From the NCBI GenBank assembly GCA_021813005.1, contig JAKAMH010000052.1, positions 1-6,718 on the forward strand: a DNA stretch of 6,718 bases, given 5' to 3'. The notes below the pieces were generated by a model. It was not told the origin of the DNA, did not search any database, and saw only the letters and a list, made by a program, of their open reading frames with translations. A program made the translations under genes and the position numbers. Positions 5,126-6,718 of the stretch are shown in pieces. The first letter of the stretch is position 1, and every line of letters begins with the position of its first letter. The DNA comes from a bacterium (GTDB lineage: Bacteria; Patescibacteriota; Microgenomatia; Levybacterales; UBA12049).

Positions 5126-5497
5126 AAAGTATACCAGACGGGCTGTCCGAAGGGGGGCAAATCTCAGAAACGTCTGATTTCTCAAATGAATATTCTTATA
5201 ACCTATCTCTTGGGCAATCCCATAAACCGTCATGCCGATGCTTCCGCCTTGAACTAAATCAAGTTTAGTACGCTTAGCTAGGATTGAGGCTTCTATAGCA
5301 TCCCTCTGCTAAAGACGGGGGGCAGAAGTACTTGGTCGTTGATTTTGTGCAGGCGAAAAATTGGATCCTACTACTTTCTCCCGTAAGTTATCAAAATTTG
5401 GGGAAATATACCGATATCTGTCTCTACGACCCGCCCTGAAGAAGATCTGTGGTTCCGGCTTAAAAGTCCAGCTGTCAGCCTTGATTCTGTTGCCTTG
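5126..5497 (-). pseudogene. Disrupted coding-like frame between lapA-like and JAMM-like genes
   Basis: No intact gene is found here, yet one minus-strand frame is open from 5497 to 5126 (124 codons including the stop) apart from a single amber codon at 5309-5311. The translation looks protein-like, for example SWTFKPEPQIFF, then PAQNQRPSTSAPRL, amber, QRDAIEASILAKRTKLDLVQ and MTVYGIAQEIGYKNIHL. There is no ATG, GTG or TTG in the first half; the first in-frame ATG after the amber is in GSIGMTVYG. At the C6 run 5157-5152, dropping one base would join this frame to the JAMM-like frame as RFAPFGQPVWYTFDD. The upper end overlaps the lapA-like gene end in the +1 frame. Possible readings are a decayed N-terminal domain of the JAMM-like protein, sequencing errors, or chance. 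No homology is recognised. Confidence 0.4.
5128..5136 (-). promoter_or_regulatory. Possible extended -10 promoter of the JAMM-like gene
   Basis: TGG followed by TATACT (5136-5128) lies 12 nt before the ATG at 5115, predicting a leader of about 5 nt. No -35 is seen. If the protein actually starts further upstream, these bases are simply codons for Trp-Tyr-Thr and the promoter is fortuitous. Confidence 0.4.
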
Positions 5498-5852
5498 CTA
5501 TCTGCGTCCTTTTCTCTGTTTCCAGGTTAGCCTTCTCTATTTCAAGGCTTTGAACTCGACTTGTCAGTTCGTTATTTGCTTTCTTCTCTTTCTTTATAAC
5601 ATTGTCTTTTCTTCTAAAAGCAAATAATGATGCAAATGCATTCATCAGATGCAATATCCAGGCAAACATAAACCCGACAAGAAGTGAAAGAAGCACTACG
5701 AGATAAAGCGGGATCGCCTGGCTATAACCGGGAGTATTTATCACAACCGCTGCCGTATTTTGAACTGCGAAATATGCTACCGCGATTGCGAAAATGATTG
5801 TAAAAATAACAGCTAGCATAGGATAAAGAACATCATCACACACCTTACGCAT
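5475..5852 (-). CDS. LapA-domain (DUF1049) inner-membrane protein with coiled-coil tail
   Basis: The 125-residue reading has two membrane segments, about residues 12-31 (MLAVIFTIIFAIAVAYF) and 49-70 (LYLVVLLSLLVGFMFAWIL). Between them is the QNTAAVVIN motif (31-39), characteristic of the LapA domain (xQNxxxVxxxF-like), and a short outward loop. Residues about 82-121 are highly charged with Leu/Ile/Val heptad-like spacing (KKEKKANNELTSRVQSLEIEKANLE) and should form a cytoplasmic coiled coil, the usual LapA layout. In E. coli, LapA works with LapB in controlling lipopolysaccharide assembly; in an organism with a different envelope the role is unknown. The start is uncertain: ATG 5852 lies at the edge of a palindromic repeat without a clear Shine-Dalgarno, the frame is open to TTG 5891, and ATG 5819 begins directly at the first membrane segment. 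Confidence 0.8.
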   Translation of the reverse strand: MRKVCDDVLYPMLAVIFTIIFAIAVAYFAVQNTAAVVINTPGYSQAIPLYLVVLLSLLVGFMFAWILHLMNAFASLFAFRRKDNVIKKEKKANNELTSRVQSLEIEKANLETEKRTQIARQQNQG

Positions 5853-5966
5853 GTCATTCTGACCCCGCTTAGCGGGAGAAGAGCCTTTCAAGTTATATGT
5901 AAGATCCCGGCATCACCGCTAAAGCTTTAGCGACACTCGGTCGGGCTACAAACCTCAGGATGACAT
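5851..5966. repeat. 116-bp palindromic (MITE-like) repeat
   Basis: The ends are inverted repeats: ATGTCATTCTGA at 5851-5862 and, on the other strand, ATGTCATCCTGA at 5966-5955, with one mismatch. Inside are a perfect short hairpin (CCCGC, loop TTA, GCGGG, 5864-5876) and a perfect 16-bp palindrome, CGCTAAAGCTTTAGCG (5917-5932). This layout resembles the short non-coding repeats with GTCATTCTGA-type ends that are scattered in many environmental bacterial genomes. It carries no gene. It separates the 102-residue gene from the lapA-like gene and overlaps that gene's ATG 5852. No target-site duplication is evident. Confidence 0.55.
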
Positions 5967-5986
5967 TGCCTGCGTAACATGTGACA

Positions 5987-6295
5987 TCATATAAATATAG
6001 ATATTATAAGACCGACGACAATTACAAAAAAGATAATGTTTGAAAGTCCTGCAATTGCAAGAACACCCAGCACCGAGAGTACCCACAAGATGAGTAGTAC
6101 AGATGCGACCGCTTGTAAAGGACGAGGTAATAAACTTATTGCCCAACCAATTGCTACAAGTATTAGGATTTCCCATAAGGTAACAGGATGATTATTAATA
6201 TTGAAGAGAATTATATTGGGAATCGCAATTCCTGAGATAGGGCTATAGCCGAGAAACCAAAGTATAACGAGAATAATAACAATAGCGATAATCAT
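5987..6295 (-). CDS. Small hydrophobic membrane protein, 102 aa
   Basis: About 80 percent of the 102 residues are hydrophobic. Likely membrane segments are 2-16 (IIAIVIILVILWFLG), 40-55, 60-82 and 85-102. Between the first two is a short outward or interfacial loop (PNIILFNINNHPVTLW). The Pro-rich turn SLLPRPLQ (54-61) and VLGVLAIAGLSN (75-86) are its most distinctive features. Similar unnamed proteins are, from memory, common in CPR genomes; function is unknown. The ATG at 6293-6295 follows the stop of the YggT-like gene by 3 nt, with GAGG (6310-6307) 11 nt upstream inside that gene, so the two are co-transcribed and probably translationally coupled. Confidence 0.75.
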   Translation of the reverse strand: MIIAIVIILVILWFLGYSPISGIAIPNIILFNINNHPVTLWEILILVAIGWAISLLPRPLQAVASVLLILWVLSVLGVLAIAGLSNIIFFVIVVGLIISIFI

Positions 6296-6298
6296 ATT

Positions 6299-6718
6299 TT
6301 ATTGCGCCTCAACATCACGCGGTGTAATCGGGTAAATAAGATTCAGCAGGTAGATGAGTCCCCAGGCAAGACATAGGTAGACAATTGCGGCAATTATTGT
6401 TGACCACTCAAACGTAGAATTCCCTACCCTTGATATACCCAAAATGCCTCTAAACGGGCTTATGAGCGGTGTAGTAACAGCGTAAATCAGACTGGTAAAT
6501 CCGGCGTAGGAATTAGCTCCTAATGCGCTCAGTCCAACTCTAAAGGCCAGTAATACTTCAATTAAACCTAAGATATACCAAATAATTTGATTAAAGCGAA
6601 AGATTGTTTTTTTTGTTTTATATACTTTTTGAGGAGTTCCACCCGTTGCTTGTGGTTCTACCTGAGTGGTTGTTTTTCTGATAATCTGCTGAGGAGACCC
6701 GGTTTCAGTTGTTAGATC
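6299..6718 (-). CDS. YggT-family membrane protein (5' end beyond window)
   Basis: 139 residues to the stop are visible; the start is missing. The first 40 visible residues are hydrophilic and Thr/Gln/Lys-rich, followed by a membrane segment at about 44-66 (IIWYILGLIEVLLAFRVGL). Then comes LGANSYAGFTSLIYAVTTP and the hallmark PLISPFRGIL (84-93), and a second segment at about 105-128 (FEWSTIIAAIVYLCLAWG). This order, including the LLAFR and P-FRGI motifs, is that of the YggT domain, a small integral membrane family linked in other bacteria to envelope stress, osmotic tolerance or cell-division-related clusters. The molecular function is not established. It is the first visible gene of the membrane cluster and overlaps the ribosome-binding site of the next gene. 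Confidence 0.8.
   Translation of the reverse strand, partial: DLTTETGSPQQIIRKTTTQVEPQATGGTPQKVYKTKKTIFRFNQIIWYILGLIEVLLAFRVGLSALGANSYAGFTSLIYAVTTPLISPFRGILGISRVGNSTFEWSTIIAAIVYLCLAWGLIYLLNLIYPITPRDVEAQ

Noticed and set aside
4618..5257. Overlapping plus-strand frames of 135, 64 and 119 codons over the JAMM-like gene
   Set aside because: They are antisense to a gene with recognisable HSHP and SxxD motifs and show no family features or initiation signals.
5361..5627. Plus-strand 88-codon frame across the lapA-like gene end
   Set aside because: Its second half is the antisense of the lapA-like coiled coil and hydrophobic in a shadow-like way, with no promoter or Shine-Dalgarno.

Overview
The window looks like a piece of a small, tightly packed bacterial chromosome. 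All convincing genes lie on the minus strand. I favour a member of the Candidate Phyla Radiation / Patescibacteria. This is an inference from the mix of short membrane proteins (YggT-like, LapA-like and a 102-residue hydrophobic protein), a polytopic GT-C-type protein, many unrecognised small ORFs and mRNAs with almost no leader. No rRNA, tRNA or CRISPR is present, so taxonomy cannot be settled from the window.

Layout in the direction of transcription (high to low coordinates). 6718-5475: membrane cluster of a YggT-family protein (cut by the window end), a 102-residue hydrophobic protein and, beyond a 116-bp palindromic repeat, a LapA-domain protein with a coiled-coil tail. 5500-5123: no intact gene, but one minus-strand frame is open for 124 codons apart from a single amber codon, and it would join the next gene through a C6 run. 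5115-4408: a divergent JAMM-like (MPN/JAB) protein. 4204-3635: a DUF1905 + YdeI/OmpD-associated protein. 3589-3191: a small SET-domain protein. 3086-2889: a cold-shock-domain protein with its own structured leader and a strong terminator. 2618-1389: a multi-pass GT-C-like membrane protein. 1308-661: an unrecognised soluble protein. 653-528: a 41-residue very basic protein. 334-1: the N-terminus of a Clp/Hsp100-type AAA+ ATPase with a long structured leader, cut by the window start.

The strongest system-level signal is the promoter arrangement. Three genes have a perfect TATAAT exactly 6 nt before the start codon, and three others have TATACT or TACAAT 9-12 nt before it. Transcription would then begin at or within a few bases of the start codon, giving leaderless or nearly leaderless mRNAs. 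Most of these promoters carry an extended -10 (TGn) and no -35; two have a good -35 and no TGn. The two genes with real leaders are the two stress-type genes, the cold-shock protein and the Clp ATPase, and both leaders contain hairpins placed to affect the ribosome-binding site. Most genes between about 5.1 kb and 0.5 kb therefore appear to be single-gene transcription units.
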